Shown here piece by piece: positions 57,134-64,000 of a stretch of 64,000 bases of DNA (the first letter of the stretch is position 1; every line of letters begins with the position of its first letter). The position numbers and the translations under genes were made by a program. The notes below the pieces were generated by a model that saw only the letters and a list, made by a program, of their open reading frames with translations, was not told the origin of the DNA and made no database searches. Where the stretch lies: positions 2,294,001 to 2,358,000 of the forward strand of contig NZ_CP132194.1 in the NCBI RefSeq assembly GCF_030718935.1, read 5' to 3'. Origin of the DNA: Psychrobacter sp. M13. GTDB lineage: Bacteria > Pseudomonadota > Gammaproteobacteria > Pseudomonadales > Moraxellaceae.

Positions 57134-58426
57134 ATGGGCGCATATCTTCTCGATTGGTTAGCATTATTTTTCCGCTGGTTTCACGTTATCGCTGGGGTGG
57201 CATGGATTGGTGCCTCATTTTACTTTGTATGGCTAGATATGAGTCTGCAGAAGCCACCCGAATGGAAGGCCAAAAAAGGTATTTCAGGTGACTTATGGGC
57301 AGTACATGGTGGTGGTTTTTATGAAATCGCTAAGTATAAGCTTGACCCTGAAGAGATGCCAAAGACTTTGCATTGGTTCAAATGGGAAGCTTATACGACA
57401 TGGCTGACTGGTGCGGCGATGATGGCTATCGTTTACTACGCCAATGCAACGGCTTACTTAATTGATCCAAGTAAGGTTGATTTTGGTAGTAATATCGGTG
57501 CTATTGCTACAAGTATTTTATTCTTACTTGTCACCTACGCTATTTATGAAGGGGTTGTCCGTAGCCGTATCGGCAAAAATAAGATGGTTTTTAGTATCAC
57601 TATCTTTGTACTGATGATTATTGCCACTTATATTTCATATCAGTTATTTAGTGATCGCGCCTCATTCATTCACGTTGGTGCCATTTTGGGTACGATCATG
57701 GCCGGTAACGTATTCTTCGGAATTATGCCCGCTCAGCGTGCACTAGTAGATTGCGTTCGTAAAGGTGAAAAGCCAGGTCCAGAAGTAGCAGAATTAGCAT
57801 TAATGGCTAGAAACCGCTCATTAATGAATAACTACTTCACCCTACCGCTAATCTTTACTATGATTAGTAACCACTATCCAATGATGTATTCACATACGCA
57901 TGGTTGGTTAGTACTGGTATTCGTCGGTATCATCACTGCAACCGCTCGTCATTACTTTAACCAAAAGCATTTGGGTCATCATCAACCAAAATACCTAATT
58001 ATTCCAGCAATAGCGACTGTATTGCTCATTATTTGGATGCGTCCTGCACCGATTGAGCCGCTACCTGTTCCACCCGTAGCGGCGGCTCAGCCAGTAGCAG
58101 ATATTGCGCCACCTACTGGTGAAGCTGTCGTCGCTGGAGCGGCTCCAATTGCAGGCGCTGCGGCTGTTCCTGTAGCTGCCTCAGCTGATGATGCGGTGAT
58201 AGGTGTTGTACAGGCAAAATGTAGCGTTTGCCATATGGCACAACCCACACAAGCAGGATTCAATGCGCCACCAGCGGGTATTATTATCCAAACGCCTGAA
58301 GACATGAAAACTTGGAAAGCTAAAATTGTAACTGCAGTACAGACGGGTTATATGCCGTTAGGTAACATCACTCAGCTGACTGATGAAGAGCGCTCACAGA
58401 TCGTCGCTTATGCTTCAGGGCTATAA
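57134..58426 (+). CDS. puuD: Membrane urate oxidase with cytochrome c domain (PuuD)
   Basis: A 430-residue inner-membrane protein that oxidises urate to 5-hydroxyisourate, replacing soluble urate oxidase. The N-terminal domain of eight helices begins LLDWLALFFRWFHVIAGVAW and includes GDLWAVHGGGFYEIAKYKL and LHWFKWEAYTTWLTGAAMM with conserved His. An Ala/Pro-rich linker (about residues 300-350) leads to a periplasmic cytochrome c domain: CSVCH binds haem and YMPLGNITQLTDEERSQIVA gives the Met ligand. Cytochrome-linked urate oxidation passes electrons to the respiratory chain and makes no peroxide. AAGGA before the ATG. Confidence 0.95.
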   Translation: MGAYLLDWLALFFRWFHVIAGVAWIGASFYFVWLDMSLQKPPEWKAKKGISGDLWAVHGGGFYEIAKYKLDPEEMPKTLHWFKWEAYTTWLTGAAMMAIVYYANATAYLIDPSKVDFGSNIGAIATSILFLLVTYAIYEGVVRSRIGKNKMVFSITIFVLMIIATYISYQLFSDRASFIHVGAILGTIMAGNVFFGIMPAQRALVDCVRKGEKPGPEVAELALMARNRSLMNNYFTLPLIFTMISNHYPMMYSHTHGWLVLVFVGIITATARHYFNQKHLGHHQPKYLIIPAIATVLLIIWMRPAPIEPLPVPPVAAAQPVADIAPPTGEAVVAGAAPIAGAAAVPVAASADDAVIGVVQAKCSVCHMAQPTQAGFNAPPAGIIIQTPEDMKTWKAKIVTAVQTGYMPLGNITQLTDEERSQIVAYASGL

Positions 58427-58469
58427 TATTGAATCTTGACATTTAAATTCTAATAACTCTTATATCTAT

Positions 58470-58498
58470 AAAATAGCCAGTCCATGACTGGCTATTTT
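58470..58498 (+). terminator. Terminator of puuD
   Basis: AAAATAGCCAGT and ACTGGCTATTTT, 12-bp stem with a 5-nt loop followed by T/A. Confidence 0.85.
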
Positions 58499-58689
58499 TA
58501 TGGGTAAATAAGCTGGTTTTGATTCTATTTACCTTCATTTTATCTCCCTCTTATACTGGCCAACTAGACACATATTTGTCTTAATCTCAAATATTATTCA
58601 TTATTTTGCGTTTTGATAGGTCATTTCTGCCCATTTTTATTGAAATAAGTGAATAATTCTCTTGACCAATAACTGATACACCCTTAAAG

Positions 58690-58720
58690 TGTTAACAATC
58701 AATATATATAATTGTTAACA
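58690..58720 (+). promoter_or_regulatory. TGTTAACA inverted repeat before the NCS1 permease
   Basis: TGTTAACAAT and ATTGTTAACA form perfect 10-bp arms with an 11-nt AT-only centre, 64 nt before the permease start. A degenerate RutR half-site (TTGACCA, 58662) lies just upstream. The TGTTAACA core also forms the tandem repeats before glcD. Confidence 0.6.
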
Positions 58721-58783
58721 ATATACTATGTGAAGTGTTAATAATATTGGTTTTAGTTGATTTCACTTCACAAGGAGAAAGGG

Positions 58784-60295
58784 ATGTCTAGTGTCAACAA
58801 GCAAGGAAATCAGCTTAATAAACAATATGATGGTCAACTCTACGACTGTAAAACTTTCAATCCAGAACGTAAGAACTCAAGGCTCTATAACGAAGACTTA
58901 GCCCCTTTGCAGCCTGAGCAGCGTAACTGGGGCTGGTTCTCTATATTTAATGTCTGGTCTAATGATATTCAAAGCTTGTTTGGCTATACCCTTGCTGCCT
59001 CCTTGTTTTTGAGTTATGGCTTGAGCGGTTGGTGGGTGATGGCTGCTATTATCTGCGCAGGCTTTATTGTCATGCTCATGGTGAATTTGACAGGAAAACC
59101 CAGCGTAAAATATGGCGTGCCCTTTCCTGTACTGATACGAGCCAGTATGGGAGTCAATGGCGCTAACTTGCCCGCTGTACTACGAGCGATTATCGGTATT
59201 TTTTGGTACGGGGTGCAGACCTATTTTGCTTCAACCGCCGTTGCCATCTTACTAGCGGTATTTATGGGTAGCTCAGATAGCACTTTTTTAGGCTTAAACG
59301 GTACGGCATGGTTGGCCTTTGTCATCGTCTGGGTTTTTCAGATTATGCTGTTCTGGGCAGGTATAGAGCCTATCAAGCACTTTTTGAACTGGGCAGGTCC
59401 ACTAGTCTATGTGGTGATGGTCGTATTAATGGGCATGATTTGGTATCAATCAGGCTCAGAGCTGATACCAGCGATCAACTCTATCTTTACTGGCGGTAGC
59501 GACTACGCGGGAACATCTCTTCAAGCCTTTACCGCTATTGTTGGGACTATGGTGGCCTACTTTGCCGCTGTGGTGATTAACTTTGGTGATTTTTCACGCT
59601 TTTTATGTAGCGAGCGTGATATGCGTAAGGGCAATTTGATTGGTCTACCCATCAATATGCTATTTTTCTCTTTCATTGCTTTAATCATTACCGCAGGAAC
59701 TTTAGTGTTGTTCGGTGAGGCGTTGACTAATCCATCAGATATTGTTGAACGTGTTGACTCACTACCTTTGACTATTATTGCCGCTTTAACGTTTTTTGCC
59801 GCTACAGTTGGTATTAACATGGTTGCCAACTTCATTCCACCCGCTTATGATTTAGCAAACTTGTTTCCAAAGCATATTAACTTTCGTCGTGGTGGTTTGA
59901 TCACCGCTGTGATTGCATTTTTTGTAGGGGCGCTTTGGTTGTCTTTTATTAGTCAGATTGGCATTGTCGGTTTTGTGAATACGGTTGGGGCTATTATCGC
60001 ACCGTTCTTTGGAATTTTGGTCATTGATTACTATGTTATCAGACGCCAACACATTGATATGAATGATCTATTCTCAGACCGTCCAGATGGCGCTTATTAC
60101 TATACGAAAGGTTGGAATATTCGTGGGCTAATTGCTTTTGCAATCGGTGCACTATTCTCTGTCGCTACCGTATTAATACCTGTATTTGCCAAATTTGAAG
60201 GCTATGGCTTTTTACTAGGTGCAGCTATTGGCGGTATTGTTTACTGGGTATTGATGCGGCAGTTCACAGTTGAACCCAATCAGCTGACAAAATAG
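58784..60295 (+). CDS. NCS1-family permease (allantoin/nucleobase type)
   Basis: A 503-residue inner-membrane symporter with 12 helices. NCS1 marks: NEDLAPLQPEQRNWGWFSIF, NVWSNDIQSLFGYTLAASLF, GVPFPVLIRASMGVNGANLP, GIFWYGVQTYFAS and DFSRFLCSERDMRKGNLIGL. This branch includes allantoin, uracil and hydantoin carriers. Between puuD and puuE, allantoin is the best guess. The start is the ATG at 58784 with AAGGAG upstream; a TTG frame at 58757 is rejected. Confidence 0.88.
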   Translation: MSSVNKQGNQLNKQYDGQLYDCKTFNPERKNSRLYNEDLAPLQPEQRNWGWFSIFNVWSNDIQSLFGYTLAASLFLSYGLSGWWVMAAIICAGFIVMLMVNLTGKPSVKYGVPFPVLIRASMGVNGANLPAVLRAIIGIFWYGVQTYFASTAVAILLAVFMGSSDSTFLGLNGTAWLAFVIVWVFQIMLFWAGIEPIKHFLNWAGPLVYVVMVVLMGMIWYQSGSELIPAINSIFTGGSDYAGTSLQAFTAIVGTMVAYFAAVVINFGDFSRFLCSERDMRKGNLIGLPINMLFFSFIALIITAGTLVLFGEALTNPSDIVERVDSLPLTIIAALTFFAATVGINMVANFIPPAYDLANLFPKHINFRRGGLITAVIAFFVGALWLSFISQIGIVGFVNTVGAIIAPFFGILVIDYYVIRRQHIDMNDLFSDRPDGAYYYTKGWNIRGLIAFAIGALFSVATVLIPVFAKFEGYGFLLGAAIGGIVYWVLMRQFTVEPNQLTK

Positions 60296-60304
60296 CTAAA
60301 ATAG

Positions 60305-60340
60305 AGAGAATATTAGGATAAATGATATAATATTCTCTTT
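60305..60340 (+). terminator. Terminator of the NCS1 permease
   Basis: GAGAATATTA and TAATATTCTC arms followed by a T-rich stretch. Confidence 0.7.
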
Positions 60341-60375
60341 ATTTTTACTTTTATCAATACAAGCTGATAATTTAC

Positions 60376-60391
60376 TTGACCAAATGGTCAG
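60376..60391. promoter_or_regulatory. RutR-type operator upstream of puuE
   Basis: TTGACCA-AA-TGGTCAG, nearly perfect match to the RutR consensus. It is now about 555 bp from puuE because the MITE at 60600 lies between; without it the distance would be about 290 bp. Confidence 0.7.
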
Positions 60392-60599
60392 ATGCCCTTA
60401 AAGTAAAAGCCATAACTGCATTTTGTATCTGCTTATGAGTGTTTAACACGCTTGAGCAACATTCAAAGATTATTCGGCACCTCTTTGCCACCTCATTATC
60501 TTCAAGTAACCTCTGTAATTGCTAGATGAAAGCTAAGCGTCTACTATGATGCTTACCATTTATACGCAAGTCTAAATAATTAATTGCTTATTAGAGTTA

Positions 60600-60863
60600 G
60601 GGTCTGTTGAGCATTCATAAATGAGCACTGCTGATAGCTAAAATGGTTCTAGTCTAGGTAAAAATCGCAGGCAATGCAGATGCCTTGGCTAGATTTTTAC
60701 AACGAATAGAGCAATTTTAGCATCAGCCTGCAAGGACAGGACTCTTTTTTGTCGCTTCGTCATTAAAAAGATCCGCTTAGAATGACTAAACTAGATATTT
60801 TTAATCTAGAATCGACTAAAAAATAGTCACTGTCAGTGCCATGATCGAATGTTCAACAGACCC
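60600..60863. mobile_element. MITE-like element, 264 bp, no gene
   Basis: Terminal inverted repeats begin GGGTCTGTTGAGCATTC (left) and, on the complement of the right end, GGGTCTGTTGAACATTC; weaker pairing continues for about 45 bp. TA precedes the left end and follows the right end, consistent with a TA target duplication. The inside holds no open frame of note. It separates the RutR-type site from puuE. The rest of the 60296-60945 gap shows nothing else. Confidence 0.75.
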
Positions 60864-60945
60864 TAACCTCTTACCAATCTAAGCCTGCAAAAAACTACCG
60901 AGTCCTGAGCATAATGACTGCTCTTCATATAAAGGAATATTGACC

Positions 60946-61938
60946 ATGAGCCAAAAAATCACCAGCGATTTTGATCAAGACGCTTATCCTCGCGACCTAA
61001 AAGGCTATGGCGAAAATCCGCCTGATCCTAAATGGCCAGGTGGTGCAAAGATTGCGGTACAGTTTGTATTGAATATCGAAGAAGGCGCCGAAAACAGTGT
61101 GATTCATGGTGATGGTCAATCAGAACGGTTTTTATCAGATGTACTAGGTACGCCAGAGTTTACCAACCGCCATCAGTCTATCGAGTCGGCATTTGAATAC
61201 GGTAGCCGTGTTGGTGTATGGCGTGTACTTGATGTGTTCAAAGAGTATGGCTTGCCGATTACTACTTTTACTTGTGCCGCGGCAGCTGAGAAAACGCCGC
61301 ATATCATTGAGCGCGTATTAGAGGATGGTCATGAAGTGGCTAGCCACAGTCTGCGCTGGATCACTTATCAATACATGTACCGTGAGACTGAACGTGAGCA
61401 CGTGCGCCGAGCGACTGAAATATTTGAGCAGATGTTAGGCAAGCAGCCATTAGGATGGTACACGGGGCGCGATAGCCCTAACACACGCGAGCTAGTTGCT
61501 GAACAAGGCGGCTATATGTATGACTCAGACTCTTATGGTGATGAGCTACCGTATTGGTTAGACGTCAAAGTACAAGACGGTGAGGTTATCACTCGTAAAC
61601 CGCATTTGGTGATACCGTATACGTTAGAGACTAATGACATGCGTTTTTCTTCAAGCCCTGGCTTTACTAACGCTGAACCTTTTTACCAATACCTAAAAGA
61701 TAGCTTCGACACTCTATATGAAGAGGGCGATAAAGACGGTAAAAACCAGCCAAAAATGCTAACTATCGGTTTGCATTGCCGTATTATTGGTCGTGCCGGT
61801 CGTATCACTGCGCTTAAACAATTTTTGAAATATATCACCAGTAAGCCCGACGTTTGGGTATGCCGTCGCGATGAAATCGCCAAGCATTGGTATGAAAACC
61901 ATCCAGCCACAGCGGATAACACAGTCAGCTGGATGTAA
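60946..61938 (+). CDS. puuE: Allantoinase of the polysaccharide-deacetylase type (PuuE)
   Basis: A 330-residue metal-independent allantoinase that opens S-allantoin to allantoate. YPRDLKGYGENPPDPKWPGG, IAVQFVLNIEEGAENSVIHG, VGVWRVLDVFKEYGLPITTF, HEVASHSLRWITYQYM, GWYTGRDSPNTRELVAEQGG and MLTIGLHCRIIGRAGRITAL are PuuE marks, of the polysaccharide deacetylase fold. I chose the ATG at 60946 (AAGGA 9 nt upstream) over the TTG at 60940. It precedes the ureidoglycolate lyase gene by 109 bp. The enzyme for allantoate to ureidoglycolate is not seen in this window. Confidence 0.95.
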   Translation: MSQKITSDFDQDAYPRDLKGYGENPPDPKWPGGAKIAVQFVLNIEEGAENSVIHGDGQSERFLSDVLGTPEFTNRHQSIESAFEYGSRVGVWRVLDVFKEYGLPITTFTCAAAAEKTPHIIERVLEDGHEVASHSLRWITYQYMYRETEREHVRRATEIFEQMLGKQPLGWYTGRDSPNTRELVAEQGGYMYDSDSYGDELPYWLDVKVQDGEVITRKPHLVIPYTLETNDMRFSSSPGFTNAEPFYQYLKDSFDTLYEEGDKDGKNQPKMLTIGLHCRIIGRAGRITALKQFLKYITSKPDVWVCRRDEIAKHWYENHPATADNTVSWM

Positions 61939-62047
61939 CGTTAACCCTCTTTTATCTTAGCGATTTTACTGCCTTTTTGATAACGGTTTAAGCCGTATAT
62001 GCATCGGTAGTAAAGTAGCTAATACTGAAAATAAGTAAGGCAACATT

Positions 62048-62608
62048 ATGAAAACGACAATAATTGCTCAACCTCTAACTAAAGCGGCATTCGCGCCGTA
62101 TGGCTCAGTCATTGAGCCTTATAATGATGAAGAAAAATGTCCTGAAAACAGCTGGGATATCAATCGTGGCTACGCTTGTCGTCATGATGCTATCTCAAAA
62201 GTTCAAAATGATGGCGGTGAAGTTGGTTTTAGTATTTTTCGTACTAAAAGACGCGATTGCCCTATTACGCTATCCGTTATGGAATACCATCCGTTTGGCT
62301 CGCAAGCCTTTTTTTCTATGAACTCAACAGACTATCTAGTTGTTGTAGCCAAAGCTGGCGAACCGCCTAAATCAGCGGCTGATTTAAAAGTGTTCTATGC
62401 CTATTCGCATCAAGGCGTGCAGTATGATGCGAACGTTTGGCATCATCCGTTACTGGCACTAAACGCTGATTGTGACTTTTTAGTAGTTGATCGCATCAAT
62501 GGTGATGGTAATAACTGCCATGAGTTCGAGATTGACGATTGGGAAGTTTGCATTGATGTCTCAGCTGAGCAAGCTAAGTCAGAAAGAGCAAAGGCTAATG
62601 CTGTTTAG
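62048..62608 (+). CDS. allA: Ureidoglycolate lyase
   Basis: A 186-residue cupin-fold enzyme that splits ureidoglycolate into glyoxylate and urea. Family blocks: PLTKAAFAPYGSVIEP, SIFRTKRRDCPITLSVMEYH, PFGSQAFFSMN, YLVVVAKAG, FYAYSHQGVQYDANVWHHPL and DFLVVDRINGDGNNCHEFEI. AAGG before the ATG. Slightly longer than the E. coli enzyme at the C-terminus. Last recognised step of the urate cluster; glyoxylate can enter malate synthase G. Confidence 0.93.
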   Translation: MKTTIIAQPLTKAAFAPYGSVIEPYNDEEKCPENSWDINRGYACRHDAISKVQNDGGEVGFSIFRTKRRDCPITLSVMEYHPFGSQAFFSMNSTDYLVVVAKAGEPPKSAADLKVFYAYSHQGVQYDANVWHHPLLALNADCDFLVVDRINGDGNNCHEFEIDDWEVCIDVSAEQAKSERAKANAV

Positions 62609-62626
62609 AAGGTATTCATTAATGTT

Positions 62627-62656
62627 AAAGCCAGCTAATATAGATTAGCTGGCTTT
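62627..62656 (+). terminator. Terminator of allA
   Basis: AAAGCCAGCTAAT and ATTAGCTGGCTTT arms, 13 bp, followed by T. It closes the puuE-allA transcript and the urate cluster on this side. Confidence 0.85.
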
Positions 62657-62849
62657 TTTATGCTCTCAATTTCTAGCTATGACCTCATCAAAAAGCGTTA
62701 AGCCCATATTGAATCGCTCAGCCTAAACATGATAAACAACTTTGTTCGAGTTGTCTTTTATTAGTTAAAACTCTATAATCCGCCGTTATTTAGATAAGTG
62801 CAGTAGCACTCATTTTGTTATTGAAACCCGCTATTCAGATGAGAGTCGT

Positions 62850-63806
62850 ATGATAGACAATAATAGCTTGATATCAGCAAAGCAGTCTTGGATAGGGACT
62901 ATGCAAATCATTACCGCTGCGATCTGCTGGGGAACCCTTGGTATATTTTCTACTTATCTTAATCAAGCAGGATTTAGTGGTTGGCAAATTACTATTTTGC
63001 GTATCGTTACCGCTGCTTTATTAATCCTAGTAATGCTCCCAAAATTATGGTTCTATCTGCGCAAACTAAGCCCAAAACAGTGGGGCGGATTAGCACTACA
63101 ATCTCTCATTGGTGTGCTCGGTATGTCGCTATGTTACTTCTTTGCCGTCATTTATGTCGGTGCAGGTGCCGCCGTTGCTCTGCTATATACCGCGCCAGTC
63201 TTTAGCTTATTATTTTCAGCCATTTTTCTTGATGAATCGATCACTCGCCAGTCTGCCCTATTGGCATTGGTAGCGGTATTCGGTGTCGGTTTGACGATGC
63301 TCGGCGACGAAGCCAAGCTCAATTGGGGCGTAGCTTTGGGGTTATTAGCTGGCGTTTGTTATTCTTTATATGGCGTGCTTGGTAAGCGTGCGATGCACTA
63401 CGCACACTCTGCACCTTTAGTGTTTTTTACCTCGATTATTATCAGCGCTGGTGTGCTGTTGTTACTACCTCAAACTTATCATACTTATACTAAGTTACTG
63501 AGCTTACCGGTACTGACTTGGGGCTATGCTTTAGGATTAGCGCTCATCGGTACAGTCGTACCCTTTGCGCTGTATATGAAAGCCTTAGAGAAACTACCTG
63601 CCTCTCGCGCCTCAGTGTTCACTATCTTTGAACCGTTGACCGCTATTGCTTTAGCTATCTTGCTATTAAGCCAGTCGCTATCTGCTATTCAGTATTTAGG
63701 TGTATTACTCATTTTACTCGCAGCACTACTTAATGCGCTCCTCAATGGTACTTCTACTCGCGTACCGCGCTGGCTGCAAAGAAGAAAAAGAGTAAAATTG
63801 GAGTAA
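62850..63806 (+). CDS. EamA-family (DMT superfamily) transporter
   Basis: A 318-residue inner-membrane protein with ten helices in two EamA halves: IITAAICWGTLGIFSTYL and AVALLYTAPVFSLLFSAIFL in the first, GLLAGVCYSLYGVLGKRAM and LPASRASVFTIFEPLTAIAL in the second. These are metabolite exporters; the substrate is unknown. It lies outside the urate cluster terminator, so a link to purines is not shown. Confidence 0.9.
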   Translation: MIDNNSLISAKQSWIGTMQIITAAICWGTLGIFSTYLNQAGFSGWQITILRIVTAALLILVMLPKLWFYLRKLSPKQWGGLALQSLIGVLGMSLCYFFAVIYVGAGAAVALLYTAPVFSLLFSAIFLDESITRQSALLALVAVFGVGLTMLGDEAKLNWGVALGLLAGVCYSLYGVLGKRAMHYAHSAPLVFFTSIIISAGVLLLLPQTYHTYTKLLSLPVLTWGYALGLALIGTVVPFALYMKALEKLPASRASVFTIFEPLTAIALAILLLSQSLSAIQYLGVLLILLAALLNALLNGTSTRVPRWLQRRKRVKLE

Positions 63807-63846
63807 AATTTGTTTTATAATTCAGAAGTCACACTGGAGAATGGTT

Positions 63847-64000
63847 ATGCACGGCTCAAAACTTAAGTTAAGCGTTTTACTTAAGCGCTCAATTACCATC
63901 CTACCTCTGCTAATACTGTCACCATTTGCTGTAGCCATTGCTCCTATACAAGCCAATTTTATACTAGGCATGGATGTGCAAGGACAACGCTTAAACCTTT
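63847..64000 (+). CDS. Secreted protein, 5' part (gene runs off the window)
   Basis: The first 51 codons of a frame open at the window end. After a basic start (MHGSKLKLSVLLKRS) comes a signal-peptide helix (ITILPLLILSPFAVAIA), then PIQANFILGMDVQGQRLNL. The ATG at 63847 has GGAG 8 nt upstream; an ATG at 63841 is too close to it. The product is exported, but no family can be named from this fragment. Confidence 0.6.
   Translation, partial: MHGSKLKLSVLLKRSITILPLLILSPFAVAIAPIQANFILGMDVQGQRLNL

Overview
The window looks like a chromosomal stretch from a Psychrobacter-like member of the Moraxellaceae (Gammaproteobacteria). This rests on the family-level look of the proteins, the moderate AT richness, two Gram-negative porins, an IS982-type insertion sequence and the habit of carrying long polar N-terminal extensions on housekeeping enzymes. 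The genus call is recognition, not a database match. I found no rRNA, tRNA, CRISPR array, phage or plasmid replication module.

Layout. 1-1.5 kb: copper handling (5' part of a copper P-type ATPase, a CopZ-like chaperone, and a CopZ-like protein that has lost its metal-binding cysteines), all on the minus strand. 1.5-4.3 kb: pyrG and kdsA. 4.4-6.8 kb: two tandem porins with matching terminators. 7.3-9.5 kb: malate synthase G. 9.9-12.4 kb: miaE, then a minus-strand run of four small polar proteins predicted to be disordered. 12.6-15.7 kb: ppk1 and mtgA. 15.9-24.8 kb: a glutaredoxin-like protein, the glycolate oxidase operon glcDEF, a lactate/glycolate permease, a complete IS982-family element with a 7-bp target duplication, and an L-lactate dehydrogenase. 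25-31.5 kb: rhomboid protease, MipA/OmpV-like outer-membrane protein, a two-gene zinc-ribbon/membrane cassette flanked by palindromic repeats, fumC, 5-formyl-THF cyclo-ligase, and a hicAB toxin-antitoxin pair. 31.5-41.4 kb: Na+/H+ antiporter, lon, sodC, topA and small envelope proteins. 41.4-52.6 kb: an iron island with tonB-exbB-exbD, a catecholate-type siderophore ABC transporter, a siderophore-interacting reductase, a PepSY membrane protein and a TonB-dependent receptor, with Fur-box-like sites. 53.4-62.6 kb: uric acid breakdown (urate permease, RutR-like TetR regulator, OHCU decarboxylase, hydroxyisourate hydrolase, membrane urate oxidase PuuD, NCS1 permease, allantoinase PuuE, ureidoglycolate lyase). 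62.8-64 kb: a DMT transporter and the start of a secreted protein.

How the parts fit together (inference). Glycolate oxidase and the ureide pathway both produce glyoxylate, which malate synthase G can turn into malate and fumarase can then process. The lactate/glycolate permease and LldD feed the same central metabolism. A TetR protein of RutR type sits inside the urate cluster, and palindromes matching the known RutR consensus lie before the urate permease, before the divergent TetR/uraD pair and before the puuE segment. A second motif built on TGTTAACA occurs before both glcD and the NCS1 permease. The iron island contains uptake genes but no siderophore synthesis genes, which suggests use of siderophores made by other organisms.

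The best candidate for something undescribed is the run of four small, cysteine- and tryptophan-free, polar proteins at 10.8-12.4 kb. Next are the regulatory motifs of the glyoxylate-producing gene sets, the cysteine-less HMA protein, the 13-copy repeat inside tonB, and a 264-bp MITE upstream of puuE.
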